64,000 nt of DNA from Macrolepiota albuminosa. Its lineage: Eukaryota > Basidiomycota > Agaricomycetes > Agaricales > Agaricaceae. A model generated the notes under the pieces. The model did no database searches. It was not told the DNA's origin and was given only the letters and a program-made list of their open reading frames with translations. Location of the stretch: the NCBI GenBank assembly GCA_027475525.1, contig JAMWFC010000035.1, positions 226,567 to 290,566 of the forward strand, read 5' to 3'. Shown piece by piece: positions 46,678-55,785 of the stretch (its first letter is position 1; the number at the start of each line of letters is the position of its first letter). The position numbers and the translations under genes are program-made.

Positions 46678-48913
46678 GCTCTCTCAGTATTTTAAGGAAT
46701 TGGAGTATTTATTCAGAGACTGTAACATTACCGACCACACGCAGATGAAGGAGTATGCGGCAAGATACGTATCGTATGACACGGCAGAGACGTGGACAGG
46801 TCTTACCGAGTTTGCCGCCTTTGTCCCTGCCGCCCCGCCAGCTCCAGCCCAAGGCGCTTCGTATGAGGACTGGAAGACGGCAGTGATCCAGTTGTACCCT
46901 GGCGCAGAGGAAGCTACCCGATACACGGTAAACGAGCTCCAGAAACTAGTTCAGGAATCTTTCGACAGTGGCACATCGTCGCTTGGCGCATTCTCCACGT
47001 ATTACCGCGAGTTCCAGAAAATTGCTAGGTGGCTTCTGCAGAACGGCAAGCTCTATATTAACGAGGAGCGTCGCCTGTTCCAGCAAGGCATCCCGACTTC
47101 ACTGTGGACGCGTATTGCTCGTCGCCTAGAGATAGTTCATCAGGCTCATCACCCAGACGAGCCCTATAACGTTGCCGACGTCTTTGAAGCCGGTAAATGG
47201 GTTCTCAAGGGAACGGACACTGGCGTTGGACTGCAGCGCGCTAGGACGAGCCCACCACCTGAGCGAACTAACGGTATCATTCCCATCCCGCCTCCTGTTG
47301 CCGACTTCGTTAAGAAAGAGGAGCTCAATGCTGCTATTACCGCCGCTGTCGCTTCCGCTATGACCCGTATCGAAACCATGATTACCACCAACCTCACGGC
47401 TAACCGACCCGCTAACGTACCCGCACCTGGCCCTTGCCACTTCTGTGGGGAAATTGGCCATACTATGACTAGAGGACGATGCGCTACCCTCGAGAATTAC
47501 GTTCGCCAAGGTAGAATTCGAAGGGCTATCGACGGCAAGATAGTCCTCACCACTGGCGCCACCATCCCCAACTACCCAGACAAGAAGTCCTTCCAGGAGC
47601 GAGTTGATGAGTGGCATAGGCGCAACCCAGGACAAATCGTTACCGGCACGCTATCTGGCAACGCTAACCCCGACCCCGAGCAGGCGACCCAACAGCAGAT
47701 GATTCACGAGGTCCTACATTTCGACAGCGTTGGCGACCACCCTACTTTCTCGCGGGAAGAGCGTATCGCCAAGCTCCAACAGGAGTTGGATTCGCTAAAG
47801 AACCAGGTTTTTGATGGGGTTGAAGTTAAGCAGCCTAAACAGCCTCTTAAAGGATACAAGCCAATGCCTCCCGCTAGCAAGTTACCGACACCTGCTCCTG
47901 CCGCACCTCCTGCCACTGCCCCTGCTCCTGCTTCAGAACCATCGTCGACCGCTACCGCTCCCGAACCGCCTTTGCCGCCTCTCCATCCCTATTCAGGGAT
48001 TCCCGACCGTTATCACGCTCCCGCACAACGAAATTTTGCCGCTCCCGAGAAACGTCCTGAGGGTGGCTACCGACCTACTGCGCCAATATTCGATATCGAG
48101 AAATCCAACCACGTCTTTAACCGCATCATGAAAACCAATGTTACCTTATCAGTAGAAGAGCTTTGTAGTATTGCTCCCGACGTTCGCAATCAGGTGAAAA
48201 CGGCAGTCACTCCCCGACGACCCTTGGCGACAGCCGTTGCCGAGGTCGATGAACTCGACGACGCGCTTCCTGGTTTCTCTGTTACCATCGACCCTCCCGA
48301 CACTGAAGACACTCTTGCCGACCCCATCGCTAACGCCACCTCTGTGGACCCAGTGGAGACCTACCTTAGGTCAGTCGACCACGGCGAAGACCCGGCAATC
48401 CTTACCGTCGCCCAAGAATCGCACGCTATCCGCTCGGTAGCGCTAACCGTAGACAACAAGCACGAAGTAGAGGCAATCGTGGATAGCGGGTCTCAGATTA
48501 TTTCTATGGCAGCAGAAGTCGCTAATGATCTAGGCCTCATTTACGACCCTACGGTGATACTAAACATGCAGAGCGCTAACGGTACGGTAGACAGATCCCT
48601 CGGCCTCGCCAAGAATGTGCCGTGCACCCTTGGCGACATTACCTTTTATCTTCAGATCCACATCTTACGTTCACCAGCTTACGACCTACTACTTGGCAGA
48701 CCCTTCGACGTCTTGGCGCGATCAGTCGTCAAGACAGTTACCGACGAGGAAACGACCCTCACAATTAGCGACCCCAACTCCGGAATCCGACGAACGGTGC
48801 CAACGTTCCCTAGGGGACAACGAAAAGGCGCCCGCGCTAAGCCCCCGGAGTTTACCGACCAACACGCCAACGAGCCTCCACACCGGTGTTTTCACAGACC
48901 ATCGAGGAGGTGA
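46577..48913 (+). CDS. gag: Gypsy Gag-protease
   Basis: Frame of 778 codons from the ATG at 46577; the natural start is more likely the ATG of the MEQQVQRMPPRN phrase (46601, 770 aa), because 46577 lies inside duplicated sequence. Gag features are FSAPKWDETKPRELSQYFKE and the capsid-like YEDWKTAVIQLYPGAEE. A zinc knuckle CHFCGEIGHTMTRGRC has the unusual spacing CX2CX4HX6C. A long Pro/Ala-rich linker follows. Near the end is an aspartic protease with AIVDSGSQIISM and DLLLGRPFD. The frame ends at TGA 48911-48913 and overlaps the next frame (from 48886) in the -1 register, which suggests ribosomal frameshifting into pol. Confidence 0.9.
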   Translation: MGRDQATGMEQQVQRMPPRNHFSAPKWDETKPRELSQYFKELEYLFRDCNITDHTQMKEYAARYVSYDTAETWTGLTEFAAFVPAAPPAPAQGASYEDWKTAVIQLYPGAEEATRYTVNELQKLVQESFDSGTSSLGAFSTYYREFQKIARWLLQNGKLYINEERRLFQQGIPTSLWTRIARRLEIVHQAHHPDEPYNVADVFEAGKWVLKGTDTGVGLQRARTSPPPERTNGIIPIPPPVADFVKKEELNAAITAAVASAMTRIETMITTNLTANRPANVPAPGPCHFCGEIGHTMTRGRCATLENYVRQGRIRRAIDGKIVLTTGATIPNYPDKKSFQERVDEWHRRNPGQIVTGTLSGNANPDPEQATQQQMIHEVLHFDSVGDHPTFSREERIAKLQQELDSLKNQVFDGVEVKQPKQPLKGYKPMPPASKLPTPAPAAPPATAPAPASEPSSTATAPEPPLPPLHPYSGIPDRYHAPAQRNFAAPEKRPEGGYRPTAPIFDIEKSNHVFNRIMKTNVTLSVEELCSIAPDVRNQVKTAVTPRRPLATAVAEVDELDDALPGFSVTIDPPDTEDTLADPIANATSVDPVETYLRSVDHGEDPAILTVAQESHAIRSVALTVDNKHEVEAIVDSGSQIISMAAEVANDLGLIYDPTVILNMQSANGTVDRSLGLAKNVPCTLGDITFYLQIHILRSPAYDLLLGRPFDVLARSVVKTVTDEETTLTISDPNSGIRRTVPTFPRGQRKGARAKPPEFTDQHANEPPHRCFHRPSRR

Positions 48914-49375
48914 TTGGCGACGATCACGGAGATGTAGCGCTAACGCTGGAATATGACCATTCAACTGGTCTTGTAAATATTATATCTACCGCTTGTCTTG
49001 ACGATGAAGTTTTGCTTTCCTCTACCGTTACCGACGCTGAGCTTTCTCAGAAAAACCCAGATATTACCGACTCAGCTCTAGCGTACTTATATCTTACCGC
49101 TTCAGAATCGACGCTGAGATTTCTCAGAAAAACCCAGATATTACCGACTCAGCTCTAGCGTACTTATATCTTACCGCTTCAGAATCATTTCAAAATATTG
49201 CGTCTACCGATACGTATCTCACTACCCTTCCCAGAGCCTCGTCTCCTGCCGTTCTTGGACTTGCCGCTCCTCAGGCTACAGTTCCCCTTTCCACATCTGT
49301 GTATAACCAAGAGCCTCATCTCCTGCCGTTCTTGGACTTGCCGCTCCTCAGGCTACAGTTCCCCTTTCCACATCT
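48886..49375 (+). CDS. Gag-pol linker frame, disrupted by two 77-bp duplications
   Basis: An open frame in the -1 register begins at 48886 (VFSQTIEEVIGDDHGDVALT). Duplication 6 moves the same reading into another register (SFQNIASTDTYLTTLPRASS) and duplication 7 moves it again into the pol frame (VYNQANAPKRKGVQ). Each shift is 77 nt, so without the duplications the reading would run uninterrupted into pol. No known domain; it links protease and RT. Confidence 0.7.
49032..49186 (+). repeat. 77-bp tandem duplication 6
   Basis: GACGCTGAGCTTTCTCAG (49033) and GACGCTGAGATTTCTCAG (49110). The periodic match spans 78 positions with one C/A mismatch at 49042/49119. Confidence 0.95.
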
Positions 49376-49386
49376 GTGTATAACCA
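49233..49386 (+). repeat. 77-bp tandem duplication 7
   Basis: GAGCCTCGTCTCCTGCCG (49234) and GAGCCTCATCTCCTGCCG (49311). 77 periodic positions with one G/A mismatch at 49241/49318. Confidence 0.95.
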
Positions 49387-52300
49387 GGCTAACGCTCCCA
49401 AAAGGAAAGGGGTTCAAGTTAAAAAGAAATATAAGCCAGTTGCGCTTAAAACAAAACCCATCGCTACGCACTCTCCCGAGACGTTTAGGATCGAGCGCCA
49501 GATTATTGGCGACCCTCTTGCCGACATGCCGACCTTATCGCCGAATCCGCCACCCTTTCAGCCCACAGGACGTTTTACCGAGGAACGCCAGCAGCAGTTC
49601 GCCAAGGAGCACGACACAGGATTTTTGACCAAAGATGAGTTGAATGTCCTTACCGATCTCGTCACTAAGCAAGACAAAGCTTTTGCTTGGGAGGACTCAG
49701 AACGCGGCAGCCTTCGCACAGATTTCTTCCCGCCTGTCGTAATCCCGACCATCCCTCACGTGCCGTGGACTGAGCACAACCGACCGTTACCGCCTGGGAT
49801 CGAAGCCGAGGTCTGCCAGATTATTAGGACCAAAATACAGGCTGGCGTCTACGAGCCCTCCAATAGCTCTTACCGCTCCCGTTGGTTCTGTGTCCTCAAA
49901 AAGAACGGCAACCTCCGCATAGTCCACAGTCTCGAGCCGCTGAACAGAGTTACCATTCGACACTCTGGCGTACCGCCTTTCCCTGACCACTTTGCCGAGT
50001 CCTTTGCCGGGCGTATCTGTGGCGCCACCCTTGATCTCTACGTTGGCTACGATGAACGCTTGATACACCCCTCTTCCCGTGACCTCACCACCTTTCAAAC
50101 TCCGTTTGGCGCACTGCGCCTAGTCACCTTACCGATGGGCTGGACAAACTCAGTCCCCATATTCCATGACGACATCACCTTCATCCTCCAACCCGAAATA
50201 CCGCATAATGTCCTTAGCTTCATTGATGACGTTGGCGTCAAAGGCCCCAAAGACTGGCGACTCGTTAACGGCTTACCGGCGACCCATCCCGAGAACCCCA
50301 ATATTCGCTTAGCGTTATGGGACTTTTTCCAGTTGCTCAACCGAGTTCTCCAACGTATGAAGTATAGCGGTGGTACCTTTAGCGGTCACAAACTTCTCCT
50401 TTGCGCGCCAAGGTTCAAAATACTTGGTCACATCTGCACTCCCGACGGTCGCGTTCCCGACGAGTCTCGCTTAGCACTCTTGGAGCGCTGGGGTCCTTGC
50501 CGCGACTTATCTGAAGTTCGCGCCTTTCTTGGTACTGTTGGCGTTCTCAGGATATTCGTCAAAAACTTTGCCCATCGCGCACATGCTCTTAACCGACTCA
50601 CCCGCGCTAACGAGCCCTTCGAATTTGGGCCAGACCAGGTCACTGCCCAACGCGACTTAGTAAAAGCCCTTCAAGACGCCAAGCCCCTAGTTCCCATCGA
50701 TTATACCTCTGCCGACCCAGTTATCTTGGCGGTGGATACCTCGTACATTGCCGTGGGCTACTTCTTGTGCCAGTGCCTTAGCGACAACAGGAAACAGCGA
50801 CGCTACAACCGCTTTGGGTCTATCACGCTAAACGACAGAGAGTCTCGCTACAGTCAGCCTAAGCTAGAGCTCTATGGACTCTTCAAGGCTTTCCGAGCGC
50901 TAAAGATGTATTTGATTGGCGTCCGGAACCTTATTGTTGAAGTCGACGCTAGGTACATCAAAGGCATGCTGCAGAATCCCGATATCCAGCCGTCCGCTAG
51001 CATGAATCGGTGGGTAGTCGCCATCCTCATGTTCCACTTTGAGCTGGTACACGTCAAGAGCTCTTTCCACGGACCAGATGGACTTTCTAGGCGACCACGG
51101 CAGCCTGGCGACCCGGCAGTGGATCCACAGGCTGATAGCGATTTCGAGGACTGGATCGACCGCTTACATGGATTCGTACACCTCATACAACAGCCCATCC
51201 CCCTTCTACGACGGCAACAGCCTACCAGCATCCTGTTACATCCCATCGTCCCTTACCGCCCCGAGACCTTTAGCGCACCCCTTACCTTCTACACGGCAAG
51301 CATCCACAGTCAAAACTCGCCTCCAGTAAAAGTCGTACAAGAGCCCCATCCGCTAAGGGAAGACAGCAGAAACTTGACCTACGACGCCGTTCCCCGATCC
51401 GTCAAAGCAAAGGCAGAAGACAGTCGCCTGCTAATCGTTGAACAATGGCTACAAGACCTTAAGCGACCCGCGGGCCTTACCGACGAACAATACGCGACTT
51501 TTATCCGCTATGCTACCCGATTCTTCTTTACCGACAATCGACTTTGGCGACGGAATCGCGATGGCGCTCACAAACTGATTATCAAGCCAGAAAGTCGCTT
51601 ACGAGTCTTGCGCGCCATGCATGACGAGCTAGGACATAGAGGCCTGTACGCTACCCGAGCCTCTCTGCTAGAACGATTCTGGTGGCCACACGCTAGTGCC
51701 GACATCGCCTGGTACATCAGGACTTGCCACCTCTGCCAAATCCAACAAACGCGCCAAGTGCTCATACCGCCAACCGTTGCAACGCCAGCTCCCCTCTTCA
51801 GCAAAATCTACGTCGACACCATGCATATGCCTAAATCTGGTCGCTACAAGTACATCATTCAAGGTCGTTGCTCGCTAATCCACTGGCCTGAGTTTCGCAT
51901 GCTGCAAAGAGAAAATACCGAGGCGGTCGCCAAGTGGTTATTTGAAGACGTCATCTGCCGTTGGGGAGCGCTAAGAGAAATCGTCACGGATAACGGTGCG
52001 CCTATCATCAAAGCGCTAACTTACCTCGCCAAGAAATACAATATACATCATATTCGAGTATCAGGCTACAACAAACGCGCCAATGGCTTGGTAGAGAGGC
52101 CACACTTTGACGTGCGGCAAGCGCTCTTCAAGGCAGTCGATGGCGACGAGTCGCGTTGGAGTGAGGCGACGTATTCAGTGTTTTGGTCGGAAAGAGTTAC
52201 CATTCGTAAGCGCATGGGTTGTTCTCCTTACTATGCGGCTACTGGCACCCATCCTTTACTCCCTGCCGACATCATAGAAGCGACCTACCTTCAACCAGCA

Positions 52301-52789
52301 CCCAACAGCATCTTAGCGACTACCGATCTTATCGCCAGACGAGCTATTGATCTCCAGCGAAGGAAGGAAGATTTAGAGCGACTCCACGAGGTAGTCTTTA
52401 GCGCCCGTCGCCAAGCAGCCCTGCGATTCGAAACCGAGCATGGCGCCACTATCAAGGATTACAACTTCCCGAGAGGAGCGCTAGTGCTTATGCGCAACTC
52501 CAAAATCGAGACCTCCTACAACAAGAAAATGCGCCCGCGCTATCTAGGACCTTTGGTAGTTATCTCTCGTAACCGTGGAGGCGCTTACGTGCTCTGTGAA
52601 TTAGATGGTTCAGTCCTACACCGACCTGTTGCCGCCTTTCGCCTATTGCCGTATCTCGCCAGAGAACACATTGACTTGCCGCTTGAAGCGCTAGATATCG
52701 ACACCGCCAAGCTACGAGAACTTGAAGAAACCGAGTTATTGGACGATGAAGACTTGCCGACTTTAGTTGAAGAAGAAGAAAATGATTAG
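49376..52789 (+). CDS. pol: Gypsy Pol: RT, RNase H, integrase
   Basis: Intact frame of 1137 codons (first codon ATG 49376, but translation probably arrives by read-in from upstream). RT is at about residues 130-330 with RWFCVLKKNGNLRIVHS, TLDLYVGYDE, LPMGWTNSVPIF and the catalytic FIDDVGVKG near residue 282. RNase H has VILAVDTSYIAVGYFLCQ near 450. The integrase zinc domain is HDELGHRGLYATR ... CHLCQ at about 745-790. The catalytic triad is D814 (YVDTMH), D872 (VTDNGAP) and E907 (NGLVERPH). A GPY/F-like end follows (RPRYLGPLVVISRNRGGAYV). No chromodomain seen. The RT-RNase H-integrase order defines Ty3/Gypsy. Confidence 0.95.
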   Translation: MYNQANAPKRKGVQVKKKYKPVALKTKPIATHSPETFRIERQIIGDPLADMPTLSPNPPPFQPTGRFTEERQQQFAKEHDTGFLTKDELNVLTDLVTKQDKAFAWEDSERGSLRTDFFPPVVIPTIPHVPWTEHNRPLPPGIEAEVCQIIRTKIQAGVYEPSNSSYRSRWFCVLKKNGNLRIVHSLEPLNRVTIRHSGVPPFPDHFAESFAGRICGATLDLYVGYDERLIHPSSRDLTTFQTPFGALRLVTLPMGWTNSVPIFHDDITFILQPEIPHNVLSFIDDVGVKGPKDWRLVNGLPATHPENPNIRLALWDFFQLLNRVLQRMKYSGGTFSGHKLLLCAPRFKILGHICTPDGRVPDESRLALLERWGPCRDLSEVRAFLGTVGVLRIFVKNFAHRAHALNRLTRANEPFEFGPDQVTAQRDLVKALQDAKPLVPIDYTSADPVILAVDTSYIAVGYFLCQCLSDNRKQRRYNRFGSITLNDRESRYSQPKLELYGLFKAFRALKMYLIGVRNLIVEVDARYIKGMLQNPDIQPSASMNRWVVAILMFHFELVHVKSSFHGPDGLSRRPRQPGDPAVDPQADSDFEDWIDRLHGFVHLIQQPIPLLRRQQPTSILLHPIVPYRPETFSAPLTFYTASIHSQNSPPVKVVQEPHPLREDSRNLTYDAVPRSVKAKAEDSRLLIVEQWLQDLKRPAGLTDEQYATFIRYATRFFFTDNRLWRRNRDGAHKLIIKPESRLRVLRAMHDELGHRGLYATRASLLERFWWPHASADIAWYIRTCHLCQIQQTRQVLIPPTVATPAPLFSKIYVDTMHMPKSGRYKYIIQGRCSLIHWPEFRMLQRENTEAVAKWLFEDVICRWGALREIVTDNGAPIIKALTYLAKKYNIHHIRVSGYNKRANGLVERPHFDVRQALFKAVDGDESRWSEATYSVFWSERVTIRKRMGCSPYYAATGTHPLLPADIIEATYLQPAPNSILATTDLIARRAIDLQRRKEDLERLHEVVFSARRQAALRFETEHGATIKDYNFPRGALVLMRNSKIETSYNKKMRPRYLGPLVVISRNRGGAYVLCELDGSVLHRPVAAFRLLPYLAREHIDLPLEALDIDTAKLRELEETELLDDEDLPTLVEEEEND

Positions 52790-53212
52790 AAAAGACTATA
52801 ACTTGATAAGCTTTTTCTTTCTGTTACTTACCCTACTTATCTTTCTTGCCGACACTTACTATACCATATCTAACAGACATTTTCTTACTTAGTCAAGTCG
52901 CAGCGCTAGTGTGTCGCCAACGCTTAGCGCATTGCGCAACTCTCGCCAAGGGTTTTTCGCTATGATGACTTACTGAGCGTTTCCCTTTTCCTCAAAAATT
53001 TGTCTAAGTCCCCCTCATATGATTCATCTTACTAAAACCTACCCTAGGATGCTTACCGCTTACTGTCGCTTAGCTATACTTTGTTTGCTGCTGCGCTAAC
53101 TCAAATTATAAAGCTTCCCCTCACACTTGGCAAGAACGCGGCAAGAAAAATATATGCGAGTCCGGCAATGAGTAAAATATCTACAAAACGGCCTATCTAC
53201 GCTAAGGACCGT
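52790..53212. other. Spacer between pol and the antisense gene
   Basis: About 420 bp between two convergent stop codons, rich in TTACCG/CTTAGCG words, without a coding frame. It probably holds the 3' ends of the two opposing transcripts. Confidence 0.5.
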
Positions 53213-55613
53213 TTACTCGCTACTGTCCTCCATCGGCAGGGAATCGTCGGACACGGGCAAAGATGAGTCTCGAAGCGGCAAGAGGTCGCCCGGCAGGATG
53301 TTGTTGGCCGCTTGCCAATCCAGGGCGGCTTGGCAATCTGCCTGATAGTCCCGAAGGACACTAAGGCTGCGGCCAAGGTTGGAATACCGCAACCTTAGCG
53401 CCATTAGCTGCCCTCGGACCCGCTCCCGCTCTCGTCCCATTGCCGCCTCCATCGTTGCCGCCCTCCTGGAAAATCGCTCCAACATCTCCCGCGGATTGAG
53501 CGCCACCACTGGGTATACGAGGTCTTGCCCCAGCCAGTTGAAGGCGTCGCCAGTGACCGTTGGCTGCGGCTGGGGGGTCCACGAGGGATTGACCCTAGCG
53601 ATCACGGGGCGCCTAGGCTCCAGCCCGGCAACGTCCTCGGGGTCTGAAACCTCCCAAGGGGCGGCGTTGCCATAGGGAGGCAACCACCGCCACTCAGGCT
53701 CTTCCCGGGTAACTCCTGCCCCCTCCTCTCCTTCCACTACCTCCCTTACCAATGCCTCTTCATCGCCCCCTTCCCGCTGAGTCGCCAACGTTTCGTCGGC
53801 CGCCAGATCCTCACTGCCTCCCGCTACCGCTACCGCCTCCTCTGCACCCATGTCGTCCTCCCCGTCCGCGTCCTTGTCACCAACCGTGGCCTCAGGCTCT
53901 TCCCTTGGCGGCGGATCCATTACCGCGTCATCCTCGTCGGGAAGTGGCAAAGAAGCCACTCGCAGGTGGATGGGGGAGAGCAAGTTGCTAGGCCCGGCTT
54001 CGGTGTCCCTTGGCGGAAGGCGGCTAGCGGCAAGCGCCTTTTCGAGATCCTCCATCTCAACGTCCTCGGGGGTGGGGGGAGGAGATTCCACTACCCGCGC
54101 GCGCTTAGCCTTGCCCTTCCCCTTGGCAGGTGAAGGGACTTGTCGTTTTAAGGGGACCGCCGTCCCTTGGCGCTCCCCGGCGCCACGAGTACCGACTGTT
54201 TCGTTTTCATCCCCTTGGCGAGTCGGCAGCGCCAGGGAACTCTTGCTGATTCCAGCCGCGTCGCCAGCGGCCTGCTTCTTCCTCTCCCCCTCGACGAACT
54301 CCCGCGCCCTTCTGACGAGTACGGCACGCTTGAAAGTGCGCTCCACTACCGCGTCGGGAGCCCCACCGCGTTCACGACTCTTGGCGCCGTCCAAGGTGCA
54401 AGCCCGTTTTAGCGTCCCGCACCGGTAGCAGGGCTGACCACCGGTGGGGTACCAACACCCCTCTGGGTCGTTGTCGGCCCAGCACTTGTCGCACTACAGA
54501 AGTGTCAACAGACGCGGTAAGAAGAGCTACAGCACTTACCGCTCCTTGGGAGTCCTTGAACTCCCGTCTTGCCGCCGGACTTGCCGTCTTCTTATCCTTC
54601 ATTTCCGGCAAGACTACTCCCGCTTCCATTCCCTCATCTAAAACCGCCTCATCTCGTCGCGCTACCAACAATCCCTTCAGCTCTGCGTCGCTAAAGGAAG
54701 TTTGTGTTGGCGCCTGCCAACTAGGCGGTTAGTGGAAAAAGTACCTTGGCGCGACCAACTCACAGTGTAACGAGGGGCGGCAGCCTTACGAGACTTAGGA
54801 AGAAATAAACAAAAGTCGGCAGCGGTAAGGAAGCATAAACTTACCTTCTTCTTCAAGGTCTTCCCAGGCTTGACCGGAGAGCCCGATTTGCCTGCCGGCA
54901 GTGCTGGGCTTAGGGCACTGCCGGCGCGGGAGTCCTTCTCACCTGACCCCTGCTTCCTCCCAACTGGCGACTTCTCACTGGCGACCAGGTCTTCGCCAGC
55001 GGCCTCTCGCTCCTCCAATGCCCTGGTCCTCTCCTTGGCGTCGCGGGAAGCCTCTTCCAGCACGCTCTCGCGAATCGCTGCCATCTCCGCATCCACCTGC
55101 AAATTAGCAAGAGGCGCTAACACCTCTTGCTTGCTATGAGGCGATAGGTCAGACCACAGCTAGGTTAGAAATCAAAATCAGAGTTACTTACTCAGGCGCG
55201 GGAGCGCTCACCGTCATCGGCAAGGCCCCAGATAGGATATCCTCTAATTCGTCCTCAATGGTGGGGACAGGAGGAGGCGCCTAGGAACCCGGTCAGCTAG
55301 CGACACGGCAAGAAATACAAACCCTTACAAATCGAGCAAAGGGCGCTAGCCACTCTGCGCCACGGTGATCCAGGTACCGCGACCGGCACCACTCCCGCAC
55401 TTCGATTTCGCGATCCCATCCCACGCCAAGAACGCGCACCTCATACCACCGCTCCAATAATTTCATAACGGCAACAACCAAGTTGGTAGGCGCCTCCGCG
55501 CCCACACCCTCGATGCGCTTGATGAAGTTGTTCGCCTTAGCAATGTAGGCGGAGGCGGCGTCTTGAGCCTCGCGGGACGGTACTGGAGGCGGAGTTGGAA
55601 TTCGGAAAGACAT
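53213..55613 (-). CDS. Antisense six-exon gene inside the Gypsy element, Zn2Cys6-like protein
   Basis: Minus-strand exons: 55613-55329, 55280-55212, 55159-54845, 54793-54764, 54713-54540 and 54493-53213. The five introns (46-52 nt) all have GT donors (GTAAGG, GTGAGC, GTAAGT, GTGAGT, GTAAGT) and AG acceptors, and all are phase 0, giving an uninterrupted 717-aa protein from MSFRIPTPPPVPSREAQDAA to DSSLPMEDSSE. Exon 3 has a charged helical stretch (MAAIRESVLEEASRDAKERT). Exon 6 opens with six cysteines, CX2CX8CX8CX2CX6C (CDKCWADNDPEGC, CYRCGTLKRAC), resembling a fungal binuclear zinc cluster with wider first spacing. A basic run (PAKGKGKAKRAR), a long acidic region and a C-terminal coiled coil (about 600-690) follow. 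This suggests a nuclear DNA- or RNA-binding protein; function is inferred only. Confidence 0.8.
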
Positions 55614-55776
55614 ATTTTTTTATATATAGAGCGCCAGGTAAAGATGGGGAGGAGAAACGAAGTCCACACTCATGCGCCAGGACTATAAACCAAATCTCAA
55701 GAACGCACGGACCACCTGTCACAAAAGCGGTAACGGTAGCCTTATTTGGTGACTGAGGACAGTCAATTTTTCAGTT
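55614..55776 (-). promoter_or_regulatory. Presumed promoter/5' leader of the antisense gene
   Basis: The 160 bp between the antisense ATG and the polypurine tract contain on the minus strand an AT run CTATATATAAAAAAAT directly before the ATG. That is too close to be an ordinary TATA box. The true promoter may lie in the 3' LTR. Confidence 0.3.
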
Positions 55777-55785
55777 GGGGGGAGA
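55777..55785 (+). other. Polypurine tract
   Basis: GGGGGGAGA immediately before the TGATAGG start of the 3' LTR, the usual primer site for plus-strand synthesis. Confidence 0.8.

Noticed and set aside
46524..49386. 77-bp duplications as a biological mini-repeat system of the retrotransposon
   Set aside because: The same period occurs in an unrelated Tc1 element, and the duplications break reading frames of otherwise young sequence; an assembly artefact is simpler.
53379..54428. Plus-strand open frames opposite exon 6 of the antisense gene
   Set aside because: They are low-complexity mirror frames; the minus-strand reading has introns, a start and a cysteine motif.
55614..55630. TATA box of the antisense gene (TATATATAAAA)
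   Set aside because: It lies only a few bases before the ATG, too close for a normal TATA-to-start distance.
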